This document shows positions 33,700 through 44,963 of a DNA stretch of 64,000 nt, piece by piece. The first letter of the stretch is position 1. Every line of letters starts with the position of its first letter. A model generated the notes under the pieces. That model was not told the DNA's origin. It saw only the letters and a program-made list of their open reading frames with translations, and did no database searches. The stretch is from Moniliella sp. 'wahieum'. Taxonomy: Eukaryota > Basidiomycota > Moniliellomycetes > Moniliellales > Moniliellaceae. A program made the translations under genes and the position numbers. Location of the stretch: NCBI GenBank assembly GCA_003971905.1, contig RSEE01000077.1, forward strand, positions 1-64,000, given 5' to 3'.

Positions 33700-34912
33700 A
33701 TGAGCACCAACGCCGAGAAGCGTCGCACCCGCCATACGTCCCAGAACCGCCGCCGCCTTCCCACGCTCGCCGAGGTCCTGGCCCGCCGCACTGCGCCCCC
33801 GTCGACCTCTTCTGCCTCTACATCTACCTCCAGAGAGAGGACGCCGAGGATGCGCTCGACTTTTGGCTCGACGTGCAGCAGCACGAGAACCTGTGCAAGG
33901 CCTACTTTAAGGATCTCCGCAAGGCCGGCCGCAGCGTCCAGGACGAGTGGCCCGAGTTTTACGCCCTGGCCTGTGCACACGGCTCCATCTACTCCCACCT
34001 CATCGGCGTCGACGCTGCCCCCCAGACCAGTGGCCTCCCTGTTCAGAGTCCGCACCCGCCCCCCGATCACGCCATCTCATCTCCCGCACTGCCCGCTGCC
34101 ACCGCGGCCGCAGCATCGCCCATGACGCATGCATCGTCTCTGCATGTCCCCCGTTCGTCAGGCCCCCGCTTTCTGGAGACCCCGACTACCCGCTCCCGGG
34201 CATGTCCTCGCCACGACGATCCATGCTGGGCTTGTCGCTCAAACGCAATGCCCAAGCACCCACCGTCATTCCCCGTGAGGTGCCATCACCCAGACTGACC
34301 TCATCGCCTCGGCGGAGCGCATCTACGCACGCTACCTCCTCCCCGGATCGGAGAAGGAGATTTACTTCCTTCTTCCCCTGCGTATCCTCTCCTTCCCCAT
34401 CTCTGCCTCTACCCGCGCTGATGAGCAGAGCGAGGAGAGCCGCAAGGCTTTGGCTGGCATTCCAGATATGTTTCATGCGCAGAAAGAATACGTGTTCCGC
34501 ACCATGGAGGCCGATGTGTACAACTACTTTTTGCGCGCCAAGGCGTTTGGCAACCTGACACCTGCCTCGTCGCTGGTCCGATTGGTGGCGGGCTTGCTTG
34601 CTGTGCTGTGGCTGCGCTGGCTACCGGTTTCTCCTTCATTTTCCTTGATGTGGACCGGCAAAAACGGGTGCTGGGTGATTCTCCCCTTCACCATCGCCAT
34701 TCTTTGTCTCATCTCGCATCAGTACGAACTGGATCCACTGTTGCATCTTTGCTTCCACCGGTCCGAGACAACGCCTTTCAAGTACATTCCGGTACGAGAA
34801 AAGTACATTGGCAGTTTGCTCCCCGCCGCTCCCTCGGAGTGCTTCTGATTGTCGCTTCGATCACTGCTGCGCTTTGTGTCCTGTTCATCTTTGTTCCGGG
34901 CAAACGCTCTAA
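33700..34912 (+). CDS. RAX1: Rax1-like RGS-domain membrane protein
   Basis: In yeast, Rax1 is a plasma-membrane protein marking old poles for bipolar budding; it has a divergent RGS domain and C-terminal membrane spans. From ATG 33700: RRRLPTLAEVLARRTAPP, then (shifted) LFCLYIYLQREDAEDALDFW and LDVQQHENLCKAYFKDLRKA, the start of the RGS-like fold. A Ser/Pro-rich loop follows. TDLIASAERIYARYLLPGSE then KEIYFLLPLRI and FRTMEADVYNYFLRAKAFGN complete the domain. Hydrophobic segments are LVRLVAGLLAVLWLRW, WVILPFTIAILCLIS and SLGVLLIVASITAALCVLFI. The typical FVPGKR ending is reached at 34900. TAA at 34910-34912 becomes the stop if one base was lost; otherwise that frame reads on to 35078. At least three frame shifts. 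Converges on the dehydrogenase gene. Confidence 0.8.
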
Positions 34913-35168
34913 CCGCCACGTACCGTTCCTGCTTCTCTCCCTGTTTCTCTCGCTCCCTCGGCTCCCCGCCTTCACCTCCCTGCTGTGCCCACATTCGTTG
35001 TTTCTGCTGGCCAGATGGACACACGCTGTATACCAGTTTTTTGTTCCTCTTTTATCTACCGTGTGCCATCCTATCTAGGCCGCTTTGGGTACTGCAAGCA
35101 TTGGTCATTCATAGTCGGACTATAGTCGGACGGAGCTGATCCAACTCCACCAGTTGCCGATTGCCACT

Positions 35169-36434
35169 TTAGAGGCTTAGTTGGTGGGCCATCCCTTCTC
35201 CACCCAGCAGGCCAAGACCACCAAGGACGTTACGGTTGGACGTGTCGCACATCCATACGCGTCTCCGTAGTGGCCGAACCAATATGGGGCAGGAGTAGGA
35301 CCCGATCCTTGATCGTTCATCCACCAGCAAAGGGGTGATCGGCCGAAAATGTTGGGTTCGCCCTCGATTACATCGAGCCCGGCCCCAGCAATCTCGCCCT
35401 GCCGCAGAGCCTCGATCAGGTCCTGCGTGTTCACCAGCCCACCACGGGAAGAATTGATGAGGAATGCAGTGGGTTTCATGGCTTTCAACACGTCCTTGTG
35501 AATGATGTGCTTCGTCTGTGGGGTCAGGTTGGCCATGACAAACAGAATGTCCGACTGCCGTGCCAGCTCCAGCTCATCTGCCACGTTCTCCACGGCAATC
35601 TCGTCATAGGGAAAGGGGTGGGCTTGCGAGGCGCGCGTTGTTGTCCGGCTTGCGTGGCCGTGGGCGGGATGGCTCCGGGGAGGGTTGAGGTCGGGCCATG
35701 TGGCAGAAATACGGGTCTTGGGGATCAAACTTCCGCGGACGGGAAGTGGTGAAGATAACCTTGCCCACCTCGAAGGCTATATATGGCGAGAAGATGAATG
35801 CATCCCATGCTCTCATGTCAGCAACCACATCAATCTGTGCTACGAAGCACCAATTCGACGTACCAGGCAACTTGAGCGCAATCGTCTGTGCGATTGCGCC
35901 AAATCCAAGGAATCCAATCGTCTTGCCGGCGAGGGTGGGACCGCACCAAGCTAACGGATACCACAAATTTGCACCCCACGTCCCCGCCTCGACCGTCTTG
36001 GTCGCCGCATTCACCCGCCGCGTCACATCCAAGGCCAAAAGCAGTGTCAAGTCCGCCACTGCACCACTTAGCACATCCGGCGTGTAGCCCACTAGGATCT
36101 TCTCCTCCTTGGGGCGGGTCGCATTGACCTGTCGCACTGCGTCCAAATCCAGGTGGTCGTACCCGGCGCTCATGGTCGCTAGCACGCGCAGCGTCGGTCC
36201 GGCCGCTTGCAGCACCTCCAAGTCAACCCGATCGGTCATCATGACTTGCAAGGCGCTTGCCCCTGGCACGTGCTCGAGCAACCAAGCACGGGAGACGGGG
36301 ATGCTGACGTCGACCTCTTGCGTGCCTGGCTTGAGCGGCGCCCACTCGACCAGCTGCACCTCGCCAGCTTGGGCGGCGGAGGTGAGCCGCGTGCTGGGAA
36401 GCTTACGGGTGGACACAACTTTGGGAACGGGCAT
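35169..36434 (-). CDS. D-2-hydroxyacid dehydrogenase (glyoxylate/hydroxypyruvate reductase type)
   Basis: An NAD(P)H-dependent reductase of small 2-oxo acids; the closest match I recall is the GRHPR type. From ATG 36434 (MPVPKVVSTRKLP): ATMSAGYDHLDLDAVRQVN, then VADLTLLLALDVTRRV. The Rossmann loop is GKTIGFLGFGAIAQ. DILFVMANLTPQTKHII follows. The catalytic Arg is in LINSSRGGLVNTQDLIEAL, the Glu in GLDVIEGEP, and the His in PHIGSATTETR (35270-35295, shifted frame). The end reads NVLGGLGLLGGEGMAHQLSL. Frame shifts near 35850-35600 and 35280. The stretch 35640-35700 shows an extra proline/arginine-rich piece in frame that may be an unspliced intron or error. There is no clear peroxisomal or mitochondrial signal. 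Confidence 0.87.
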
Positions 36435-39237
36435 GGACGTGGTGTGAGCTTGCACGGCAGCTCAGTGGGATGTGGTGGTAGGAAACGCGGTGGAAAGGGG
36501 CGACGTTGGTCGAGGTGACCCGGTGACGCTGATCCCGACTTGGTTGTACCAGGGCCGCCGGACAGCTTACTCGATATCAAACGGAGCCAGCGAGCCCATA
36601 GCAGAAGCGAGCGACTAGACTAGTGACGCTGACGCTTCAAAGTTTGAAGCTGGGGATAATTAGTGATTGGCATTGATCAGCGATCAGCGATCGACGATCG
36701 GTGATAGAATGATAACGCGCGAGTGACTCCACCTGGGCACAGCAGAGACGGACGGACATTTTGGCACCGATCACCCCCATCCCCCCAGTAGTATACGTTC
36801 ACCTGAGGCCTGGACATTAACTCGGGGCCGGTTATCGCTATCATTTGTTGTTTCTCGAAACGCGCATGTCGGTAAAACTCATCATTTGCTTTTGAGGACC
36901 TCTTTTGCGATGGGCCCTCTTGTCGATTGCCGCCGGGCACAGAAAGGTCCACACTCCCGGTTCAGGGCCTGGGGACGATTCGCGTCCTCTATGGACGACT
37001 CAGCTCCGAAGATGGCCTTAGAGACCCAGGCTTCTCTCACGACTGGGCCCCGGCCTGTTCCTGCAATCGATCTCGAGAGGAGCTGCGTGATGCTCGCACA
37101 GTTGTCCAACTTTTTGTAGTCAGAGAAACGCCGTGAAACGACCAGTGCTACGAAGTGGAAAAAATGATCTGCGACAGATTGGGGTCCGTACCCATCAGTT
37201 CCGACGGGAGGCCATGTTGAAGGAGAAAAGAGAACCCAGCCATAGGGGCCCTGGAGGTCTTTTGCAGCTTACGCAGTCGATTCGCAAAACGACTACCTCT
37301 ACTGACTGTGGTTCCACGAATGTGCCGAGTTAGTCCTTGCAACTTTGCCCCCCATTCGTCGTCCCTGCTCCAGTACCAGTCCGTACCTCCATCCCAACAA
37401 CTGGTCCAGTCTTTACTACCCTTGTCCAAAACCGCCGGCCTTCGCCGTCCCCCCTTGTTTCCCCGGTCCCAGCCCCCCACACACTATAAGACCCTAAGGT
37501 ACGTATCTCTGTCTCTCCCGTCCTAGCGCCCAGCCCCCCTCCAACTCCTTCCCCTACCCGCCTCCTAACCTGGTGATTGTTCTACTCTTCCTCTGGAACA
37601 GCTTTTGGAGGAGTAGAGATGTCCAAGATCCGTGAGGCCACGGGGTCCAGGGCCCAACCCCCCAAACCCAGCCTTTTGGTTATCTCGTCAGTTTCCGTCA
37701 CTGAGGGACCTTAGCCGGTGTTTCTTGACAAGTTTGGAACGCAGGGCTGCTTGATATGCCGACCACACACGTTTGGAACAGGGCGCCTACCTTCACGAGT
37801 CCCATCTGATGTACTTATACGGGCATCCACCCAACCCTCAGCACGGTGGTATCTCACCCCAAATCGGAAGGATAGACAGAACAGGTCAACCAGGTTCTCT
37901 AGCCCGCTCCCCAATCCCGTGTATTCCGAATATGGTGCAGTTCCCCACAAGTCCAGGAAGTCCTTGACTCTCCCACCAGGGATTGTGGCGAACGTCTTGG
38001 GTACTACGTCCATTTCAAGACCTACAATGCATCCACCACAGCGGGAAAATGCCGACCTGTCCCATAAGCCCGAATTTTTCAGGTTCCTTGCCATGCTCTC
38101 TATACCCCGGAAAGGCTAGTTTCCCACGCACGTTACATTGCCCTTCCGACTCGCCTTCACCAACGCCTAGGAGGTGGCGGTCTGAAAGAGAGCAATGCAA
38201 CCGAGACTGCTTGCATTGAATACGCTCTCGCTCCAATTTCCAAATGTGCATTCCACGCATCTTTCTCGGACCCTCCCTTTGCTTTTATCCTTGTTCCCTG
38301 TCCGATACCTCTTGTTGTTTCTCTCCCACGAACGATCTTTTGTCATTCTCCCCGTGTCTGACAGTGGGTCTTTGGCTGGTCTCCATCGCTTGCGACTACG
38401 TAGGGGGAAGGGGGGGGGGATAGTGGTAGCATGGATCAATGAGATCAATGGGATGATGGTGTGGAAGTTTGATATGTGCTGTGGTGGTAGATATATAGAG
38501 AGAAGGCCTCTCCTCACCCCCGTCTTTCATTCATGTGCCAAGCAGACTATTATTACGCGTACGTGTTAGGGGTGCACTCTCAACTTTATTGAGTACCACA
38601 AAAAACTGTGGTTGGTTTCCCGACTCCGTGGCCTGATGCCAGCACACTGCACCTGTGGGGCCCCAACAGTCATTAATAGATGTGTGGCTGCAGGGCGAAA
38701 CTAAATTTTTGGTTATGAGGGTCGTCTCCTTTCTCTTATTGACCTCGGGCCTCTCATCTCCTGGGCGGAGAGCTGTGGTTTGGACGATGTGGATGTATAT
38801 GCAGTACGGGTGGAGCGGCACTCGAGCCATCAAAGAGGGAACACATCATCGATCATCATGCATCATCGCAACAAAACGGGCGTGGTAGAGGGCTGCTACG
38901 CGCCACGCGCGATATGTTCATGATGCCAGCCAATCAGCCGCCTCAGCGCTTGTCTCCCAGACCACTTTCATCGTAGCGGTCAAAAGCCAGCCCCCCGACG
39001 GCCACAACCTCGGCCAGGACGCCAGCTGTGCACACCACACGCCATTGAATGTTGCTCGATGAGTCTAGGCCTCATCGCCCAGGCTGAGCTCCCAGCCAAC
39101 AATAACACACTGTCCCAGTGCCGATACGCCGACTAGGGTCTAGTCACGCGCCTCGCCATTTTACAGAGGAGGGCTCAAGTATAGTTGCCAGGGGAGGCGT
39201 GCACCACTTGATTTTTATTTTCTCGCGTGCCTCTCTT
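36435..39237. other. Intergenic region, no gene recognised
   Basis: 2.8 kb of AT-richer sequence with only short frames on both strands. GATCAGCGATCAGCGATCGA words occur at 36675-36700. The frames at 37718-38119 and 38195-38569 lack domains, intron logic or compositional bias. ATCGATCATC words recur at 38846-38870. Confidence 0.5.
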
Positions 39238-39248
39238 CTATATATATC
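39238..39248 (+). promoter_or_regulatory. TATA-like box before hypothetical gene
   Basis: CTATATATATC lies about 100 bp before ATG 39346, followed by a pyrimidine-rich leader. Confidence 0.4.
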
Positions 39249-39345
39249 CCCCCAAGCCCTGCTGACTGCGCTCAATTACGAGCGCGCATCTCAGCCAAGT
39301 CCCTCCCATCTGCACCCGCCTTCCATTGCGCTCCAGGTGCTGGCC

Positions 39346-39774
39346 ATGTCTCCGTTGCGTCCCATATCCAGCCTTGGGCTCCGAAGCGCGCTGCCCCTGG
39401 CCCGGAAAACCGTAACAGCGCCCTTCCTTCTTCGGGTGCGTTGGCTGCCAACCGACCATGAGCTAGCTAGCAATAATGACTGGCTCGTCAGTAGGCGGCA
39501 TGCCCCCCGCACTCTTTCGCAAAGTGCTACCGCCTGCTATCGGTCTTGCCTGCCCCGGTTGCGCTTTGTTGCCCCTCCCAATCCAGTACAGGAAGAGCAC
39601 ACGCACATCGCGCCTTCGCTCGACGGAGAGATGCTGCCCTTTGACGGTGCTGTCCTGCCGCCACTCACCCCACACTCAACTAACTCGCTGCCCGCCCCCA
39701 ACCGAACTATCCGTTTGAACCATGCCATGCCATTTTCTCAACTGCTCAAACAATCAGGCAAATCCCATTAGGAC
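39346..39774 (+). CDS. Hypothetical protein with mitochondrial-type N-terminus
   Basis: ATG 39346 opens MSPLRPISSLGLRSALPLAR then KTVTAPFLLR, rich in Arg, Leu and Ser and free of acidic residues, as in mitochondrial presequences. A good donor (GTGCGT) follows at 39436, and candidate acceptors lie near 39492-39495 (CAG/CAGTAG). Downstream frames (EEHTHIAPSLDGEMLPFDGA near 39597; LKVEITEATTVMHADTRLSA near 39775) look coding-like but do not join into one model. A TATA-like box precedes it. I recognise no family; the exon structure and 3' end are unresolved. Confidence 0.3.
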
Positions 39775-41066
39775 TGAAGGTGGAGATCACAGAGGCCACA
39801 ACCGTCATGCACGCAGACACGCGGTTGTCCGCACCCCTCCTCCTTCCCTCCAGTCCCATTCCCCATTACATCTTCACGACATGTCTCCGTCCCAAGCACT
39901 CCACGAACCTCTCTCTCTTTGACTGTTCACTACTTCAATCCCAAGTCTTATGCTCATCGTTTTGGGCGAGAGTGCAAAGGGCTTTTTGTGTATACCCGAA
40001 AGGAACTTTTGGAGGAAATGTTTTCATATCAATGAACTGATCTTCTATTCCCAAGCAAACCATTTATACCTTGTTTTCCTTTTGTACTTTTGCTCGTCAG
40101 GATAGAGTTGCCAGACTTTCTATAGAATAGACGCACTCCTGAGCGTCATGACGACGTTCGGGTACTATAATATGCGACTAACAGACGGCCAGCAATAAGG
40201 TGTTTGACCACTTTGGAAGGAAGTGATCGAAGAGCCTCATTGGCGATGGTTCGTCGCCCATATATGTCTACTATATGATCATTTGCATCCACTCGCGCTA
40301 CATCCGTCGGTTTAGAAGCGAATGTTGGGGGTCCATGGCCCTAAGCCGTTTCCGACCCAACTGGCCTCTTGATTGGATTGGCAGAGACGAGCAGACAGCA
40401 CACGAAGCACGAGCGATATGGAGAAGTGAGGGGGTGGACCTCTCAATACCAACAACCCGTCCTGGAAAATGCATCGGATTAAGAGACTCCGGGTCGCACC
40501 ACTCATACAGACAGGTTTGGTATAAGCGTCTCTCAGAACAATAAAACATTGTCGATAGGGACACATACAGATAATCCCGCGCGCCCTCTGGTTCGCAACC
40601 TCATCCGTCACACTGATCATCTCTCACCGCCCATGGCCCGAAACAAATCGAAGCCTGTGTGGTATCGTGAAAGTGGTTTACAGCGCACTATGAGTTATAT
40701 ACGCGTTACTACCGGCCATGGCCCTTTTCGCATCACCCCAACCTTATGGTCGATCCGCCCCTCATCACTTTCACATCGTATTGGTTGGTTGTATCGGGAG
40801 GGGTTCTATAGCACCGCATCCACAAAAATCCATATAACATAGTAATGTTGAACAGGCTTCACTACGTATATCGTGTGGAGAACATGTTCTTCCATTTTCG
40901 ACAGCAAGCCATATGTCTTTTGGCTTGAATGTGTGAATGCATACATGGGACAGATGGGTGCTGGACCAAAACAGGAAAGAGACATGATCAAGCACAATGT
41001 GTCCCAGTGTGTTGGTGGTTCAGCTTGAAATGGGAGAAAAGGTTCCAACCATGAAAGGCTCCTCTC
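39775..41066. other. Intergenic region, no gene recognised
   Basis: Short AT-richer frames only. The frame at 40549-40842 ends in an abrupt stop without domain features. Nothing supported. Confidence 0.5.
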
Positions 41067-41572
41067 TCAGTGCTTTTCATTCTGGGCCTGTGCACTCGGT
41101 TCCTGTGCCAAAGTGTGAGGATCAGCATCGGAATGCTGGGCTTTGGAAACAGCCTCTGATTCCGTGGTAACAGAGTCCTCATAATCACCACCGAGGGAAG
41201 AGTCACTTCCGTAATGGTCCTCGGTTGCGTTCTTGACGGTGTCCCGAGCCAAATCATGCGGGTCACGCTCCTTGTGATACAGCTCGGCGTGCACCGATTG
41301 TTCCGAGTCAGTAGGGGCGCCTAGACCCAACTGGCGACTCGCCTGAAAATTTATAAGCGTGGAGGGTTAGAACACCTTGATACAAAGGCGATATATGACA
41401 GCAAAGAGGCCACTGACTATAATCTTGGGGTGGCGTATAGACTAGGTCAAACGTACATGAAATGAAGAAGCTTGGGGAAATCGAGTGTGGAGAACCCGGC
41501 CGGGTTTTGGATGGGGGCGGCACCAGCGCGAACCAATCGGTGAAAGCAGGAGAAAATGAGAGCCTTCTGCAT
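41067..41572 (-). CDS. Small hypothetical protein, likely mitochondrial
   Basis: A two-exon model of 131 residues. Exon 1 (41453-41572) encodes MQKALIFSCFHRLVRAGAAP then IQNPAGFSTLDFPKLLHFMY. Exon 2 (41067-41342) starts ASRQLGLGAPTDSEQSVHAE and ends AQEPSAQAQNEKH. The 110-nt intron (41343-41452) has acceptor TTTTCAG and a weak donor GTTTGA that keeps the frame; the better donor GTACGT, five bases upstream in the gene, would break it. The N-terminus is basic and amphipathic, a probable mitochondrial import signal. The rest is hydrophilic and rich in Asp, Glu, Ser, Thr and His, with ELYHKERDPHDLARDTVKNA, mildly like stress or LEA-type proteins. No family is recognised. Confidence 0.45.
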
Positions 41573-43734
41573 GTTGCGCAAACGTGAAAGAGGAAATGAG
41601 TGTTGGTCGCGTCACTGAGAGCGGAAGAGGCAATGGATAAAAGATCGAAGAGTGCTGGGGGCCTGACTGGCTTTTATATATCTATTTACCATCTGCATAT
41701 GCTCATACCATCCAACACTGACATTAGGCAGCAAAATGTATTGGATAGAGGGTTCTATGTCCGGGGAGGCCCGGCTATTACCCGTGGGCCCCAACATCCT
41801 CGCAGGTATTATGCGCACGTTGCACGTCCCTCAGCGTGTGTCGTTATATGCCACGGCAGCCCTCTGTCAACCTTCCATATTATACAAGTTTCTCTTAGAG
41901 TATTGCTGTAGGGATATGATATCATGCGAGACGGACCAATCTCTCGGATTTTTCGAGTGTATCCGACGCGGTGACGGTCAGACCTATGTCAGCGGTTCGT
42001 GGGGCAACGCCACCGTCACCTGCGGACCTGATGACGTGGGCAAGAGGGTCAGATCTTCTATGGGCATTGTCGTATACCTCGCAGACCACTACGGTTGTCT
42101 TTTTGCTCCTCTTAGAGCTCTACTATTTTTCGCGACTAAGGATACCACTGAGACGTTTGACGTTTTGATGAATCAGGCACCTATGCCGCCTTTATACTGG
42201 GGGGGGAAGGAAAGTTCTAGGATCTCGAAGATGATTGATGGACGATGATCGATTATTGCAGCTCCATTGACCGATGAAGCTTGAGAAGAGAGGATCGGGC
42301 GCGCGGCCTAAAGATATGCTTCTCGCGTTAATGATTCGTGACGATCGGCCATGATGAATCAGGTCTCCGATCTCAAAGCCATACGTTTCTATTAGATTAC
42401 TGTTTGGTTATCGATTATCCCGGGCGGGCGGTTTGGCAGTAGAAGTGTACTAACTCTCTTATATGCCGGTCATATGAGGAGCGTGACGAAGTAGCTCTCA
42501 GAGGGGGAAGTGCATAACATGCAGTGTTGTGGACGCTGCGGTCCACCAGGCGTGCGTAATGTGGCGGTGCTTGTGGGGCTCTCGTGACACTCGACGATGA
42601 AGAACTGGTCATCCTTTAGTACGGGATCGGGTTGAGTCAGTGAATACAACAATTAACCGCACAGTTCGAAGAAGAGGAAATTTCTCGGGCCGCGTGGCTC
42701 AGTGACTATATGGTCGCGAAAGGGGCACAAAATGGCAACACATTCGGCCTACTGGGCCACAGCATCCAGCACAGTTGGCCAAAGCCTATCTTCAACGAAG
42801 GAGGCGAACGGCTGTCCCGGTAGCGAGAAGGGCGTCGATGAGCGGGAGGGTTGGGAGCTATATGGCGAGCAAGTGCCAAGTCTGTTGCACCGTGCAACAA
42901 CAAGGCAGCAGCACCTCTTGCGTCTTTCGCATTACGCTTCGCCGTCACGTGTCACTCGACATGCGCCACATGCCACGTGTCACATGCCACTCGAGCACCT
43001 GGCTCACAGCCGCAAGGCGGAAGTTAGAAGTAATAATTCCGATGCCACTTTCATTGGCAAGGAAAACTTCACACGCGCCGGGGCAAGGAGGAGAAAAAGC
43101 GCCACCACGATGTGAGCCGGCCTTGGATTGATACACCTTTCCGGTAATGCCTAGCGCCTGAGGCGCAGGCTGAAGCTGCGCTGAAGCTTGGAGGTAACCC
43201 TACCAGCTAGGCCGGCTAAGCGGCCACGGCCGCGAGCGATATTAGCCGCCTAACTAAGAGTCGCCCATCAAGCAAATGTTTCTTGAGGGCAGAATCGTAT
43301 CCACGGTAGTAGTCTTACATTAAACGGGGCCAACAGATTGTCTGTCAAGAGATAGTAGGCTGGCACGTATCGGTCTGACTCCCAGGTCTCGAGCCCTCAG
43401 TGCAGAGTACAGATGCAGCGGAGCTCACGTTATGTAGCAGATCAGAAAGCCTACCGACATTGACGCTGCAAGCTCGACATTCTACTGTTGTTCCAAGCTC
43501 GGCCCACACCCAAGCAGTGTTGCAGAAATGGCAAAGGCGCCAATTTTGAACAGGCCAAAACCATGAACACGAACATGCTCAATTCCCTGTTGTGGCCAGA
43601 GAGGAAGGGACTCCACCATGCACAGGAAGAGGTAGAGGTGAATCAGAGCCCCAAGGGGCCTAACATCACTCTACCCTACCACTCAAGACAAAGGGAGGGT
43701 GTACCACCGCTGAAATGGGTAGGAAAAAGCCTGC
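41573..43734. other. Intergenic region, no gene recognised
   Basis: Contains an uninterrupted ATG frame at 41736-42248 (170 codons, plus) without recognisable domain, and frames near 42702-43131 over palindromic words such as CACATGCCACGTGTCACATG. I do not call these genes. Confidence 0.5.
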
Positions 43735-44053
43735 TTACATCTTACGGCGGAAGGAGCAGCCCTCAGTCAGACGAGCCTTGCCACCGGTAGGGGTAGCCAG
43801 GACCTGGGAGCAGGAGCCGCAAACAACAACCGTCTGCGCGTGGGAGAAGACGGTGGTGAGGGCAAAGCATCCGGGGCACTTGATGTCCTGGAAGTACGAG
43901 CGGGCTGCTGGACGAGCAGTTTCAGCTTGTGGGTACGGGCTTGCTGCTCGGCGCTGGGGTTGAGGAGGTCGACGGCCAGAGTCTGGGGGGAGACGGGACG
44001 TCAGTTAGGACGGGCTGTTCCGAGGCGCATGAGGAGAGAGCAGGACATACCAT
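43735..44053 (-). CDS. RPS27: 40S ribosomal protein eS27
   Basis: A zinc-binding small-subunit protein of about 82 residues. Exon 1 holds only the ATG (44051-44053); a 68-nt intron (43983-44050, GTATGT...CCCCAG) follows at once. Exon 2 reads [20 protein letters not shown], then [40 protein letters not shown] and [14 protein letters not shown] before TAA. The zinc ligands are CPGC and CGSC. One frame shift sits before SYFQDIK (near 43905), consistent with a read error in an essential gene. Divergently transcribed from eL19. Confidence 0.95.
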
Positions 44054-44142
44054 CTTGGGCAGCTAGGCGAGAGTGTGCGTGGTGGGGGACGATGCGGGCG
44101 GCTTGGCAGGATGGGTCTGACGAGGGCGATTGGATGCATAGC

Positions 44143-44278
44143 TAGGGTTGCTGTAACCCGCCTGGGAGGGCTGCGTACAGCACGCCATAATTCAGTTCAG
44201 CAGTAGACCAGTGTACTGTCCTATTTATTACGCCACTCTCACTCGGAGCACCTGCGATGCCGCAGTGGCATAACCCTA
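44143..44278. promoter_or_regulatory. Shared ribosomal promoter with inverted teloboxes
   Basis: The 316-bp gap between the eS27 and eL19 start codons contains TAGGGTT at 44143-44149 and AACCCTA at 44272-44278 in opposite orientation, plus TAACCC at 44154-44159. AACCCTA/TTAGGGT-type teloboxes bind Tbf1-like factors in ribosomal protein promoters of several fungi. Sites are seen; function is inferred. Confidence 0.55.
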
Positions 44279-44369
44279 GTCGTGTGCCTCGCGCTTCATT
44301 TGCCCACCAGAGTGAACGCTCCCGAAAGCGTTTCCCGACACCTCTCCACACCAGCAAGAGATTTCACCA

Positions 44370-44963
44370 ATGGCTGGCAGTAACCTCCGGATCCAAAAGC
44401 GCCTCGCCGCCAGCGTGCTTGGCGTGGGCAAGCGCAAGGTTTGGCTCGACCCTGCTGAGCAGAGCGAGATTGCCAACGCCAACAGCCGTGCCAACATCCG
44501 CAAGCTTGTTGCCGAGGGCCAGATCCTCAAGCAGCCTGATGTGGGCCAGTCCAAGGGCCGTGCCCGTGCTCTGCACGCTGCCAAGCGTCTTGGTCGCCAC
44601 ACCGGCCACGGTAAGCGCTTCGGTACGGCCGAGGCCCGCATGCCCACTAAGATCCTCTGGATGCGGCGCCAGCGTGTCCTCCGCCGCTTGCTGCGCAAGT
44701 ATCGTGAGGCTGGCAAGATCGACAAGCACCTCTACCACGAACTCTACCTCAAGAGCAAGGGTAACGTGTTCAAGAACAAGCGTGTCCTGATCGAGCACAT
44801 CCACAAGGCCAAGGCCGAGAAGGCCCGCTCTAAGCACCTTGCTGACCAGATGGAGGCCCGTCGTGCCCGCAACAAGGCCATGCGCGAGCGGAGGGCGCAG
44901 CGCATTGCTGAGAAGCGTGCTGCGGTCATCGCTGTGGAGCAAGAGGAGGAGAGCAAGAACTAA
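44370..44963 (+). CDS. RPL19: 60S ribosomal protein eL19
   Basis: A large-subunit protein that also forms the eB12 intersubunit bridge through its long C-terminal helix. The 197-residue frame is intact: [80 protein letters not shown] and a Lys/Arg/Ala-rich C-terminal helix ending EQEEESKN. The N-terminus MAGSNLR differs from the usual fungal MVNLR. CTGGCAG just before TAACCTCCGG could be a splice acceptor joining an upstream ATGG exon, but the only upstream ATGG-GT (44111) has a poor donor, so I keep the contiguous start. Shares a divergent promoter with eS27. Confidence 0.96.
   Translation: MAGSNLRIQKRLAASVLGVGKRKVWLDPAEQSEIANANSRANIRKLVAEGQILKQPDVGQSKGRARALHAAKRLGRHTGHGKRFGTAEARMPTKILWMRRQRVLRRLLRKYREAGKIDKHLYHELYLKSKGNVFKNKRVLIEHIHKAKAEKARSKHLADQMEARRARNKAMRERRAQRIAEKRAAVIAVEQEEESKN

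Noticed and set aside
41736..42248. 170-codon ATG frame on the plus strand
   Set aside because: Uninterrupted, but with no recognisable domain, no promoter-like sequence and no bias separating it from other random frames in this AT-richer region. Transcript evidence could revive it.
42661..42730. tRNA-like GGCTCAGTGACTATATGGTCGCG
   Set aside because: An A-box-like phrase without matching acceptor, anticodon or T stems.
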